Below the pieces are notes generated by a model, which was not told the DNA's origin, ran no database searches, and saw only the letters and a list, made by a program, of their open reading frames with translations. This document shows positions 24,444 to 33,280 of a DNA stretch of 64,000 bases, in pieces. Made by a program: the position numbers and the translations under genes. Source of the stretch: Caenicola sp034331105 (GTDB lineage Bacteria > Synergistota > Synergistia > Synergistales > Synergistaceae); NCBI GenBank assembly GCA_034331105.1, contig JAXQGB010000009.1:41730-105729 (forward strand), read 5' to 3'. Position 1 is the first letter of the stretch, and each line of letters begins with the position of its first letter.

Positions 24444-25682
24444 TTATTTTAGATGGACTGTATAACTCAAGGACAGGATATGGGCGGTGTTGTCGCGGAC
24501 ATCGGCATAGTCAGTGGGGACAGGGCTGTATTTAGCACCCGCGACCACTCTGTCCTTTATCCACATAAAGCCCCATGCAAATGCAAGTTCTGCGTTCTCG
24601 CTGCGCCTTTTGAAACCGATGCTCAGCGTCTGCCTGTCACCGGTCGGGACCTGAAAATCCATTGTTTCATCAGGCATCGGACTGTTGTCGTAGGCGTAAC
24701 CGCCCATTATGCTCCATGTATCGTTGAGCTTATGTTCTATACCGACCTGATAACGCCAGACATCTTGCCAATCTTTGATCTCGGTGCTTTTAGGGAGGTT
24801 TTTATCAAAAGTCATCTCAAGTTTGTCATAGGTACTCCACTTTGTGTAAGTGGCACCTATCTCAGCTCTTGTATTTTCATTGAATCTGTGTCCCAGGCCA
24901 AACGTAAAACTGTCGGGGAGAGTAACCTCTCCATGCGCGCCTGTGTTAAGAGCCGATATAGACAGATTTGCATCGGCATCCATGCTCTGCTTGATATTTG
25001 ATCTGTAAACTGCTGCAAAAGAGGTCGCGTCAGTGATATCGTAGTTCAAACCAAGGATCCAGCCCAATGCGATATTATCGCCGGAAAGATCGAAATCAAC
25101 ATCAGGTCCGGCAACACCCAAAAGCCTTGCCTGGGGGATCTTTTTCTTAAGGTCAAGCTTTATATAGTTTATATCAAGAGCCGCGGCCAATGAAAGCTTG
25201 TCCGTCACTTTGTAAGCTACTGTCGGCTGGACTGTGATACCTGTAATTTTTGCAAGATAGCTATTGTAGCGTCCGGGCCATGTTGGTTCGTATTCAGTTG
25301 AGTTCCCGAATCTGGAGAATACTCCTATTCCCCACCAGAGCTTATCATTCTGCTGCTTCACATAAAAAAGGTTGGGAACATACCCGGCAGCTTCAGTATT
25401 GCTCCATGTTTCCCCGCCGGCCATCGCTCCGTGGAAATCCACTCTGCCTCTCGGGTTGACATACGAGATACCTCCGCCGAACCAGCTACCCTGAAGCCTT
25501 GTTATGCCTGCAGGGTTGTACCCGATCAGGGAGGGGTCGTCTTCGGCGAACATGTAGGCTTCTCCCATCGCCACTCCTCCCGCAGACCATTCATAGATAG
25601 CAAATCCATCGGCAAATGCTGCGTGGGGCACCAAGATCAGAGCGAAAAGCAACAGACAAAAAAGACCTCTTAACTTCTTCAA
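24444..25682 (-). CDS. FadL/OmpP1/TodX-family outer-membrane protein
   Basis: 412 residues. A signal peptide (MKKLRG, hydrophobic core to about residue 20, AFA cleavage) is followed by DGFAIYEWSAGGVAMGEAY and SLIGYNPAGITRL, the N-terminal plug signature of the FadL family, then alternating beta-strand sequence to an aromatic-rich C-terminus (LSLSYTVHLK). A channel for hydrophobic molecules in the outer membrane; its presence shows that the host is diderm. TTG start at 25682 with AGGAAGGA upstream. An Rrf2-type regulator gene lies just upstream on the same strand. Confidence 0.88.
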   Translation of the reverse strand: MKKLRGLFCLLLFALILVPHAAFADGFAIYEWSAGGVAMGEAYMFAEDDPSLIGYNPAGITRLQGSWFGGGISYVNPRGRVDFHGAMAGGETWSNTEAAGYVPNLFYVKQQNDKLWWGIGVFSRFGNSTEYEPTWPGRYNSYLAKITGITVQPTVAYKVTDKLSLAAALDINYIKLDLKKKIPQARLLGVAGPDVDFDLSGDNIALGWILGLNYDITDATSFAAVYRSNIKQSMDADANLSISALNTGAHGEVTLPDSFTFGLGHRFNENTRAEIGATYTKWSTYDKLEMTFDKNLPKSTEIKDWQDVWRYQVGIEHKLNDTWSIMGGYAYDNSPMPDETMDFQVPTGDRQTLSIGFKRRSENAELAFAWGFMWIKDRVVAGAKYSPVPTDYADVRDNTAHILSLSYTVHLK

Positions 25683-25724
25683 ATTAACTCAATCCTTCCT
25701 CGAATAAATTGTTTTTTATGATTT

Positions 25725-26219
25725 TTATTTGGAACTTATGTGGCTGAAATTCGGGTGCTTCTGACCAAGACTTGGTGTGATAACAGATATTTCAATTTCC
25801 ACAGGGATGGAATGCTCGTAGTATTTTGTAAAATCGGCCAGCGACCTCGATTCAAGATATCTTAAGAAGGCCTTTGTCAGTTCGTCCATCATTGCACCGA
25901 TAAAGCAAACTTTGTTTTTGCAGCCGTCAAGCCCGCAGCCCTTTGAGTCGAAGGGGCCGCCAAGAAGCTCAAAGATGTTGCGAAGGGGAGTCTCATCCGG
26001 CACACAGTTGAGCTTGTAACCGCCGCCCGGACCGCGCACAGACTTGACCATGCCTCCCTTGTTAAGGCGCTGGAGGACTTTTGAAAGATGCGGCTCCGTG
26101 GAGCCTATTGCTGCTGCTATCTGCTGTGTGGAAAGACATCTGTCCGGGGTCGCGGCAAGCTCTCCAAGAGCATGCAGTCCGAGGATAAGGGGATCCGGCA
26201 AGCTGACGATAGGATTCAG
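25725..26219 (-). CDS. Rrf2-family transcriptional regulator, iron-sulfur type
   Basis: Winged helix-turn-helix (STQQIAAAIGSTEPHLSKVL, then VRGPGGGYKL wing) followed by three cysteines CGLDGCKNKVC that usually hold an Fe-S cluster sensing redox, NO or Fe-S status. The frame has a TTG at 26201 without ribosome site; GGAGGAG lies 6 bases before an in-frame CTG at 26219 (LNPIVSLPDPL), so a CTG start is better supported, which would be unusual. It is followed by the FadL-type gene after about 40 bases and is divergent from the YeiH-type exporter. Confidence 0.85.
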   Translation of the reverse strand: MNPIVSLPDPLILGLHALGELAATPDRCLSTQQIAAAIGSTEPHLSKVLQRLNKGGMVKSVRGPGGGYKLNCVPDETPLRNIFELLGGPFDSKGCGLDGCKNKVCFIGAMMDELTKAFLRYLESRSLADFTKYYEHSIPVEIEISVITPSLGQKHPNFSHISSK

Positions 26220-26427
26220 TTCGTTCTCCTCCTTGCAATAACGGAATACCGGATATTCTATTCCATTTCTCCGGGACGGTCAACATTAAACAAAACAAAG
26301 TGATGGTTTTTTCACAGGTAATATATCAACAGTAGATAAGGAAGGGGGAAATAGGCCCAAAATACCACTTGTGGGATTATAATTTACCCTTATTATTGAA
26401 CGACCATGCATTTTTGGAGGCCCTGTT

Positions 26428-27384
26428 TTGGAAAATCACTTAAAAAATATCACATCTGATCTTAAAATATGGCTGGCAGCGGCAGCGCTGCTCTCGATCC
26501 TTACGCCAAATCCGGCATGGGGCCTGCTCCTTGGGGCAGTCGCAGCCCTTTTTGCAGGAAACCCTGCCGCAGAAGGCACCGGTAAGGTGTCAAAAAAACT
26601 CCTCCAGGCAGCAGTGATACTTCTGGGGTTCGGGATGCATATTGACGCTGTCGTAAGGATCGGCCTCACTTCTGTCTGGGTCACTATGATATCGATATCA
26701 TTGACCCTTATAATTGGGATGATCCTTGGCAGGATATTCGGCGTGGAGAGGGACCTTTCCATTCTTCTGAGCACCGGTACGGCTGTATGCGGAGGAAGCG
26801 CGATCGCAGCAATGTCTCCCTCTATCGGGGCATCTCAGTCAGATACCGGAGTGGCGATGGCGGTAGTATTCCTGCTCAACGGAGCCGGACTGCTGATATT
26901 CCCCGCAATAGGCCGTTTCTTTGAACTTTCACAGCAGCAGTTCGGCTTCTGGGCGGCCCTAGCCATACATGACACAAGCAGCGTGGTCGGGGCGGCAGCG
27001 ATCTACGGAGCAGAGGCGCTGGCGATCGGGACCACGGTCAAACTTACACGCGCGCTGTGGATCCTCCCGCTGGCTATTGGAGGCGCAAAACTCAACAAAT
27101 CTGAGAGCAAGGCTCCATTCCAGTGGTTTTTGATAGGATTTTTGGCTGCTGCCGCGGCAAGGTCACTTTTCCCCGCGCTTGAAACGGTCTGGGACCTTGG
27201 GTCCCTTGCGGGGAAACATCTCATGACCGGCACGCTCTTTCTTATAGGAGCGGGCCTGAGCAGGGATAAATTGAAAAAGATAGGCTTTAAGCCTTTGTTT
27301 ATGGCTGTGACACTCTGGCTTATTATTTCCATCCTCTCACTTACAGCCGTTATAAAAGGTTTTATGCCGAATATCAACATTTAG
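26428..27384 (+). CDS. YeiH-family (UPF0324) putative sulfate exporter
   Basis: 318 residues with about ten hydrophobic segments. Family stretches: LLQAAVILLGFGMHIDAV, STGTAVCGGSAIAAMSP and ALAIHDTSSVVGAAAIYG. The family is annotated as putative sulfate exporters, though function is little tested. TTG start at 26428 with GGAGG 7 bases upstream. First of three genes close together on the plus strand (then a 326-residue protein and a small membrane protein). Confidence 0.88.
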   Translation: MENHLKNITSDLKIWLAAAALLSILTPNPAWGLLLGAVAALFAGNPAAEGTGKVSKKLLQAAVILLGFGMHIDAVVRIGLTSVWVTMISISLTLIIGMILGRIFGVERDLSILLSTGTAVCGGSAIAAMSPSIGASQSDTGVAMAVVFLLNGAGLLIFPAIGRFFELSQQQFGFWAALAIHDTSSVVGAAAIYGAEALAIGTTVKLTRALWILPLAIGGAKLNKSESKAPFQWFLIGFLAAAAARSLFPALETVWDLGSLAGKHLMTGTLFLIGAGLSRDKLKKIGFKPLFMAVTLWLIISILSLTAVIKGFMPNINI

Positions 27385-27396
27385 GAGGAGATGACC

Positions 27397-28377
27397 GTGT
27401 CAGAAATATTATTAACGATGTTTGACGAACAAAATCCATGCTGGACAGCCGAACTCCTCAAGCTTGCGGGAGAGGATGCCTCGGGGCTTGATGAACTTGT
27501 CAGCTCGGGGTCACTCGAACTCTCTGACGGGATATACATCCTGACTGAGAAAGGAAAGGCGGACTTTGTAAGTGCAAGGGACGAACTTTTTCTGGAAGGC
27601 ATGCCCGGGGACAAACCGTCAGATCCCTTAAGAAGCGTGAAGAGAACAAAACTCCGCCTGCTTCTGGACAACGCGCACCTTCAGAGGTGGGGGATCAAAG
27701 TCTATCATGCAGGGCGAGATCTCATTTTTTATCCTGACCTGAAGGATGAGGAACTCCTGTCGCTCAAAAGCGGAACTCCGGAATGGCTCTATACTTACTC
27801 CCCTCTCTACAGAAAGATAAATGAGGAGTTCAAACCCGCTCTTATCGAGGGCAGAAGAAAGGATCTCGTGACCCCCGAAAGGCTGCGCTCGTGGTGTGAG
27901 GATAACTCAATGGAGCCCGGCAGACTGAATATCGACCTGCTCTACCTCTGCCACTACGATTTCATGCAGTACAGGGATTTTGGAGATCACCCAAACGACC
28001 GGATGAAAGTGATAAACACGGACAGGTTCCTCTTCGTCTTCCCCGAAAAAGAGATCGAAAAGGATCTTGCAGCAGTCGCAAAATTCCATCTCTGGCTGAA
28101 CACACTCAGACGGATGATGATCCCGGGCTACGTCGACAGGGATACCCAGGAGCAGGACAGCGTCAGCTGGCTCATCTTCACAACAGAGAGGGAAGATGAG
28201 GCGGCAGCTATGGCGGAAGAGCTTGCTAAGTTCGGGGAAAAACTTGTTGAGAACGCAAATCCCTGTGAGATATGGACAGTTTCAATGGAAGCTCTTGAAA
28301 ATGTAAAAGAGAAGAGGGAGCTTATCTGGGAACTGCTTCCTGATATTGCTCACCCTGCTCAGAGAACTGTCATCTAG
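27397..28377 (+). CDS. Hypothetical protein, 326 aa, possible winged-helix N-terminus
   Basis: I do not recognise this family. The first 60 residues look like a small winged helix (LLKLAGEDASGLDELVSSGS then LTEKGKADF); the rest is soluble, rich in charged residues, with LDNAHLQRWGIKVYHAG and LCHYDFMQYRDFGDHP. The GTG at 27397 has GGAGGAG six bases upstream, which excludes the ATG at 27391. 12 bases after the YeiH-type gene, so probably co-expressed with it. Confidence 0.7.
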   Translation: MSEILLTMFDEQNPCWTAELLKLAGEDASGLDELVSSGSLELSDGIYILTEKGKADFVSARDELFLEGMPGDKPSDPLRSVKRTKLRLLLDNAHLQRWGIKVYHAGRDLIFYPDLKDEELLSLKSGTPEWLYTYSPLYRKINEEFKPALIEGRRKDLVTPERLRSWCEDNSMEPGRLNIDLLYLCHYDFMQYRDFGDHPNDRMKVINTDRFLFVFPEKEIEKDLAAVAKFHLWLNTLRRMMIPGYVDRDTQEQDSVSWLIFTTEREDEAAAMAEELAKFGEKLVENANPCEIWTVSMEALENVKEKRELIWELLPDIAHPAQRTVI

Positions 28378-28397
28378 ACCGGAGGGAATTTATTTTT

Positions 28398-28748
28398 ATG
28401 TTCTGGGACAGTGCGCTTGAATCGATAATGCTGATCTGCTTTGCGGCAGCCTGGCCCGCTTCTATCCATAAATCATGGACGAGCAGGACGAGAAAGGGCA
28501 AGAGCCTTTTCTTTCTCGCCATAGTCTTTGTCGGATATGTTGCTGGGATAACCAGGGTGATGCTTAGAAACGACGGCAGTTTCCTGATCTTCCCCTATAC
28601 CTTCAACGCACTGCTTGTGAGCTGTGACCTTATGATCTATTACAGGAACTACAGGATAGACGAGGGAAAGCCGCCTCTGATACCGCAGAGCTCAAAAGAT
28701 TTTGTGAAAGATTACTTCAGGAACCACCGATGGAGAAACAGGATGTAA
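28398..28748 (+). CDS. Small membrane protein, 116 aa, unknown
   Basis: Three hydrophobic segments (near 7-22, 38-56 and 62-82) and a basic, hydrophilic C-terminal tail. The size and the PASIHKSW stretch are reminiscent of PQ-loop-type membrane proteins, but I cannot confirm it. GGAGGG 11 bases before the ATG. Last gene of the YeiH cluster; an intrinsic terminator follows. Confidence 0.68.
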   Translation: MFWDSALESIMLICFAAAWPASIHKSWTSRTRKGKSLFFLAIVFVGYVAGITRVMLRNDGSFLIFPYTFNALLVSCDLMIYYRNYRIDEGKPPLIPQSSKDFVKDYFRNHRWRNRM

Positions 28749-28756
28749 AAATTTAA

Positions 28757-28792
28757 GGGGCTGCGTGACATCTTACACAGCCCCGTTTTTTA
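28757..28792 (+). terminator. Intrinsic terminator after the YeiH cluster
   Basis: GGGGCTG...CAGCCCC stem followed by GTTTTTT, 9 bases past the small membrane protein's stop and between convergent genes. Confidence 0.82.
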
Positions 28793-28797
28793 TCCGC

Positions 28798-30336
28798 TTA
28801 TCTCTTTCTTGGCATGGAAAGAGCGCTTGGCGTGACTGCCATGCCGCCCAGTGAAGTACAGCGGAGCTCGAGAGGGAGCATCCTTCCCGAAGAGTAGACC
28901 GCGTCCACGGTGTCATCGATGTGAACCGCGTTGTAATATCCTCCGAGGATCATATCCGCGCAAATGAATGCCTGGGATGCAAATGAACCGTTCCTTGTGT
29001 GGCATGGGATCTCAACTATCGCCTGCACAAGGTCGCAGACCAGCCCCATAGCGTTCTGGAACATTATGGCCCCGGCATCGGCAGCCTGACGCGCCGAACC
29101 TCCCGCTGCCTCGACCACAGCTCCCGCTCCCATGGCTCCTGCCGCGCCTATCTCGACCTGGCATCCGCATACTTCTGCGGCAAATGTGCCCCTGGTCGCA
29201 AGTACCCAGCCTATCGCACCGGCAGCCCACATGGAACGGACGACTTCCTCACGTGTTTTTTTCATGTCTTCCAGCATCGTCACCATTACCCCGGGGATGA
29301 CACCTGCTGAGCCTCCCGTCGGAGCGGCGCATACTATCCCCTGCCCGCTGTTGACCTGCATCGCGGCCATCGCACGTGCCGCTGCCCTGGTATGTATGCC
29401 TCCGAGGGCGAGGCGTCCTTCTTTTTCTGCCTTCATTATTTTTTTTGCGGCGGGGTCAAGGAGGAACATCTGAGGGCTCTCGTCTGACAGCCCAAGCGTG
29501 ACGGAATCTATCATCACCTGGAGCCGCCTGTCCATCTCGGCGTCAAGGGTCTTTTTGGGCATGCAGAGAAGTACTGACTCAAACTCAAGGGCGGCCTCAC
29601 CCAGGGTAAGCCCCTTCTCTTCGGCATACCTGACCATCTCCTCGCCTGAGGTGAATATCCTCTCACCCCTGACAGGGAAAAAGACAGGGATCGCGCAGAA
29701 ACAGCCGAAAAGTTCCTTTTCGGACTTCAGTTTTTCAATGACTGCGGTATCAACGGGAGCGGGTGAAGACAGAAGCAGCATAGCCCTGCCCTCTTTTTCG
29801 CTGAGAGAAACTTTACCGGACTTTTGGAGCAGCTCCATGATGTCCGCAGACCTTTCCGTGGGAACTTCGACAGACAGCCAGTAAGCATCGCCGGTCATTT
29901 CTACTTCCCATCCGTTGAGCCGACGGAAGAGCAGGGCTCCGCCTCCGGTGGAATCCGCAACTGCCGTAAATATGGATCCGTCCTTCAGCTTCGCCTCTAT
30001 CTTTATGCTGTTTGGATGGCATGCCTCCGGAAAACTTTTAACAATAAACTTAATGTCCGCTCCATATGAGGGAAAAAGGTCGAATGCCTTTTTGAAACGG
30101 GGGTCGGTAAGGGGCAGGTCAAGGGTCCCCATTATCAGGGCCAGGTCGCTTCCCTGTTCGTGGTATACCTCCGCTATCGAAGATGCAGGTTCAAATGTGA
30201 ATGATATCTCGCAGGGCAGCTCGCCAATCATGCTGCGGCACATCTTTGCTATGTGGTAAGGGCCTGCTGTGTGCGAACTTGAGCTTCCGGGCATGACCGG
30301 ACCTATGACGTTGTTCAGAATGCTTGCTGTTGTCAT
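28798..30336 (-). CDS. L-serine ammonia-lyase (serine dehydratase), single-chain iron-sulfur type
   Basis: Deaminates L-serine to pyruvate, a main energy route in amino-acid fermenters. 512 residues: beta-type domain with GPVMPGSSSSHTAGPYHIA at residue 12, then alpha-type domain with VCAAPTGGSAGVIPGV and AAEVCGCQVEIGAAGAMGAG, whose cysteines bind the 4Fe-4S cluster. The ATG at 30336 has GGGAGG 9 bases upstream; the frame extends 78 bases further without a ribosome site. Divergent from an IIC-type carrier gene. Confidence 0.92.
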   Translation of the reverse strand: MTTASILNNVIGPVMPGSSSSHTAGPYHIAKMCRSMIGELPCEISFTFEPASSIAEVYHEQGSDLALIMGTLDLPLTDPRFKKAFDLFPSYGADIKFIVKSFPEACHPNSIKIEAKLKDGSIFTAVADSTGGGALLFRRLNGWEVEMTGDAYWLSVEVPTERSADIMELLQKSGKVSLSEKEGRAMLLLSSPAPVDTAVIEKLKSEKELFGCFCAIPVFFPVRGERIFTSGEEMVRYAEEKGLTLGEAALEFESVLLCMPKKTLDAEMDRRLQVMIDSVTLGLSDESPQMFLLDPAAKKIMKAEKEGRLALGGIHTRAAARAMAAMQVNSGQGIVCAAPTGGSAGVIPGVMVTMLEDMKKTREEVVRSMWAAGAIGWVLATRGTFAAEVCGCQVEIGAAGAMGAGAVVEAAGGSARQAADAGAIMFQNAMGLVCDLVQAIVEIPCHTRNGSFASQAFICADMILGGYYNAVHIDDTVDAVYSSGRMLPLELRCTSLGGMAVTPSALSMPRKR

Positions 30337-30511
30337 CTTATATTGCCTCCCTGTGGATGTATCTTTTTGTTTCGTGTTGTCTGTAAAAATATCACATTCA
30401 GTCTCCGATGTCATTAATTTTAAAGATTGGGGTTGTTAATTAGGCAGAACTTCATTACAATGCTTGCCAACAAAGCCATTCACATACCAACCTGAAAAGA
30501 GGTCCTGTTTC

Positions 30512-31540
30512 TTGGGAAAGAGCAATAACAAAATCTCTGCTTTTCTCGAACGCAAAGGGGTAGAGTTCTCCTTCAAACGCTACTTCGTGGACGCGCTCGG
30601 AGCAATGGGAGTAGGCCTGTTCTCATCATTGATAACCGGGTTGATCCTCAAGACCATCGGTACAAAGGCCGGGATACCGATACTGGTGGAATTCGGAGGC
30701 CTGGCAAGCTCCATGACGGGCGCAGCAATAGCAGTGGCAATAGCCCAGGCTCTCAAAGCCCCTGCAATGGTGGTCTTCTCCTGCGTGGCCGTAGGTTTCG
30801 CCGGCAACACATGGGGGGGTCCCGTCGGAGCTTTTATTGGTGCTGTAGTGGCAGCTGAAGTAGGTAAGATCATATCAAAAGAGACAAAGATAGATATCAT
30901 AGCGACGCCTTCGGGGACCATAATAGCGGGCATGGCTGTGGCAAAGCTGGCCGGCCCCACAATAAGCGCGATGATGACCGGGATCGGGATAATAATCATG
31001 AACGCTACGGAACTTCAGCCGGGGCCGATGGGCGCGATAGTTTCAGCGATAATGGGAATGATACTGACTTTGCCGATATCAAGCGCTGCGATCGCCGTGG
31101 CACTGAACCTTTCAGGCCTTGCCGCAGGCGCTGCGACGGTCGGATGTTCGACACAGATGATCGGATTCGCGGTCATGAGCTTCAGGGAGAACGGTCTTTC
31201 CGGGCTGCTGTCACAAGGACTGGGGACATCCATGCTCCAGATGCCCAACATCGTGAGGCACCCGTTGATATGGGTCCCTCCGACACTTGCGAGCCTTATC
31301 CTGGGGCCTATATCGACACTTGTTTTTAAAATGGAAAACATCCCTTCCGGCGCAGGCATGGGAACGAGCGGTTTTGTCGGACAGTTTGGCGCCATAGATG
31401 CGATGGGCAGCAGTTCCGCTGTCCTGATGCAGATAGGGCTGATGCATTTCCTGCTGCCCGCAGTCACGACCCTTGCTATAGCAGAGATAATGAGGAAGGC
31501 CGGACTGATAAAGCCGGGAGACATGAAGCTTGACCTGTAG
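30512..31540 (+). CDS. PTS EIIC-like membrane transporter (PTS_EIIC_2 type)
   Basis: 342 residues from the TTG at 30512 (AAGAGGT 8 bases upstream); the longer frame from 30464 has no ribosome site. About nine hydrophobic segments; opening ERKGVEFSFKRYFVDALGAM and GTSGFVGQFGAIDAMG fit the IIC-like family that occurs without EIIA/EIIB partners. No PTS phosphocarrier genes are nearby, so it may not be a sugar PTS at all. Its position opposite serine dehydratase hints at an amino-acid-related substrate (weak inference). Confidence 0.78.
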   Translation: MGKSNNKISAFLERKGVEFSFKRYFVDALGAMGVGLFSSLITGLILKTIGTKAGIPILVEFGGLASSMTGAAIAVAIAQALKAPAMVVFSCVAVGFAGNTWGGPVGAFIGAVVAAEVGKIISKETKIDIIATPSGTIIAGMAVAKLAGPTISAMMTGIGIIIMNATELQPGPMGAIVSAIMGMILTLPISSAAIAVALNLSGLAAGAATVGCSTQMIGFAVMSFRENGLSGLLSQGLGTSMLQMPNIVRHPLIWVPPTLASLILGPISTLVFKMENIPSGAGMGTSGFVGQFGAIDAMGSSSAVLMQIGLMHFLLPAVTTLAIAEIMRKAGLIKPGDMKLDL

Positions 31541-31599
31541 TTTTTTAAACAGGGTCGCATAATTTTTAAGAGAGAAAACATCATAAATACAAAGGATAC

Positions 31600-31637
31600 A
31601 TAACAAAAACAGGGGCAAAAGCCCCTGTTTTTGTTAT
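31600..31637 (+). terminator. Bidirectional terminator, 17-bp perfect stem
   Basis: ATAACAAAAACAGGGGC, loop AAAA, then the exact complement, ending in TGTTTTTGTTAT. Lies 60 bases past the IIC-type gene. Confidence 0.85.
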
Positions 31638-31708
31638 GAGGGGTATAATTATTGTGCAGTTTACATTTTCTTTCCGCGTGATAAAAAAGCTTCACGGAGG
31701 TATTGGAT

Positions 31709-32977
31709 ATGGCACACAACCACACTCACGGATCACCTTATTCAAGGCTTACTGAGAGACTGAACAGGTTCCCACAGGGAGCGCCGGCCTCAAAACTTCT
31801 TTTTGACATTCTAAAGATATTAATGACTGAAAAAGAGGCCGGGCTGATGGCCCAGCTTCCGATAAAGCCATTCAGGGCGAAGCAGGCTGCGGAGATATGG
31901 AAACTCCCCGAAAACGAGGCACAAAATGTACTCGATGAGCTTGCCGACAGAGCGATACTGGTCGACATCGAGCAGAACGGGGAACAGATATACGCAGTCC
32001 CTCCACCCATGGCGGGCTTCTTTGAATTCTCCCTGATGAGGGTCAGGGAGGATATAGACCAGAAAACGCTCAGCGAACTTTTCAGCCAGTACATCTCCGT
32101 CGAGGAAGATTTCATGAAGGAGCTTGTCTGCGGCGGCGATACCCAGATGGGGAGGATCTTCCCCCAGGAACCGCAGATACCGGATGAATATGCCCTCCAT
32201 GTGCTGGACTATGAAAGGGCGACAAACGTTATAGAGACTGCCTCGCACATAGGAATAAGCATGTGCTACTGCCGCCACAAAGCCCTCCACAACGGCACGG
32301 CGTGCAACGCTCCGATGGATATATGCATGACCTTCAACACCTCCGCAGCCACACTTATCAAACACGGCCACGCAAGGCAGGTCGATGCAGCCGAATGCAA
32401 AGACCTCCTGCAGCAGGCGTACGAACATGACCTGGTCCAGTTTGGCGAAAACGTCCGCCAAAAGGTCAATTTTATCTGCAACTGCTGCTCATGCTGCTGT
32501 GAAGCGCTTCTCGCGATAAGGCGCTTCGGGGTGGCCCAGACGATCTGCTCAAACTTCATTACAAAAACAGACGAAGAGAGCTGCATAGGCTGCGGAAAAT
32601 GTGAAAAAATATGCCCCGTTGACGCAATAGAGATGGCAGGTGAGGGACCAGCAAGGAAGGCCGCAGTGGACGGAAAGAAATGTATCGGCTGCGGAGTCTG
32701 CCTCAAGCACTGCCCGGCTGGAGCACTGATCTTCGAACCACGCCCGAACAGGCTGATCACACCCCTGGACACTACCCACAGAATAGTCGTGATGGCGACT
32801 GAGAGAGGGCTGCTGCAGGAACTCATTTTTGACAACAAGGTACTGTTCAGTCACAGGCTCCTTGCAGGCGTACTCGGAACGATACTCAAAATGCCGGGGC
32901 TGAAGAGGAGCCTGGCCCAGGCGCAGCTGAAATCGCGTTATCTGGAAGCCCTCATAGAAAAGCGCAGATCATCATGA
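31709..32977 (+). CDS. 4Fe-4S ferredoxin-domain protein, 422 aa
   Basis: N-terminal half includes a winged-helix-like region (residues 35-95). The middle has MCYCRHKALHNGTACNAP, then FICNCCSCCCEALLA, an unusually dense cysteine cluster. Residues about 285-345 hold two ferredoxin motifs, CIGCGKCEKICPVDAI and CIGCGVCLKHCPAGAL. Likely an electron-transfer protein or sensor of a kind widespread in anaerobes; partner unknown. ATG at 31709 chosen over TTG at 31703 because GGAGG lies 8 bases before it. N-terminus HNHTHGS is His-rich. Confidence 0.82.
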   Translation: MAHNHTHGSPYSRLTERLNRFPQGAPASKLLFDILKILMTEKEAGLMAQLPIKPFRAKQAAEIWKLPENEAQNVLDELADRAILVDIEQNGEQIYAVPPPMAGFFEFSLMRVREDIDQKTLSELFSQYISVEEDFMKELVCGGDTQMGRIFPQEPQIPDEYALHVLDYERATNVIETASHIGISMCYCRHKALHNGTACNAPMDICMTFNTSAATLIKHGHARQVDAAECKDLLQQAYEHDLVQFGENVRQKVNFICNCCSCCCEALLAIRRFGVAQTICSNFITKTDEESCIGCGKCEKICPVDAIEMAGEGPARKAAVDGKKCIGCGVCLKHCPAGALIFEPRPNRLITPLDTTHRIVVMATERGLLQELIFDNKVLFSHRLLAGVLGTILKMPGLKRSLAQAQLKSRYLEALIEKRRSS

Positions 32978-33280
32978 GTGCGCTGTCACACAGATAAACG
33001 AGCCGTAAACCAATGAAAGGGTTAAAATAGTATCTGCCCCATTAATTTTATCGGCTCATCTTTCCCTCAGTCTTTCCCGAATGTCCCTGTCGGGAATCCA
33101 GCGACTCCAATATTTTAGAGCCACGGGGACTCCGCTTAAAAACATTCGGAGAAGGCGAAGAAGAAGGGGTTTGAATCTACTTATTGAAACAGATGGGAAA
33201 ATTCAGTTATCAACTTTAACAAAACAGTCATTTGCTTTTCAAGGAAGTCATCAAAATAATCTCTCCAGGAGTGTGAGGTC
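32978..33280. other. Intergenic region with one hairpin repeat
   Basis: Contains TTCCCGA...TCGGGAA followed by TCCAGCG at 33074-33101, an inverted form of the GCTGGATCCCCGA-type hairpin at 18.5 kb. No leader peptide or terminator ahead of tdh was found. Confidence 0.5.

Noticed and set aside
32978..33280. Leader peptide or glycine/threonine riboswitch before tdh
   Set aside because: Only a CCCGA/TCGGG hairpin repeat is present, with no T run or codon run.
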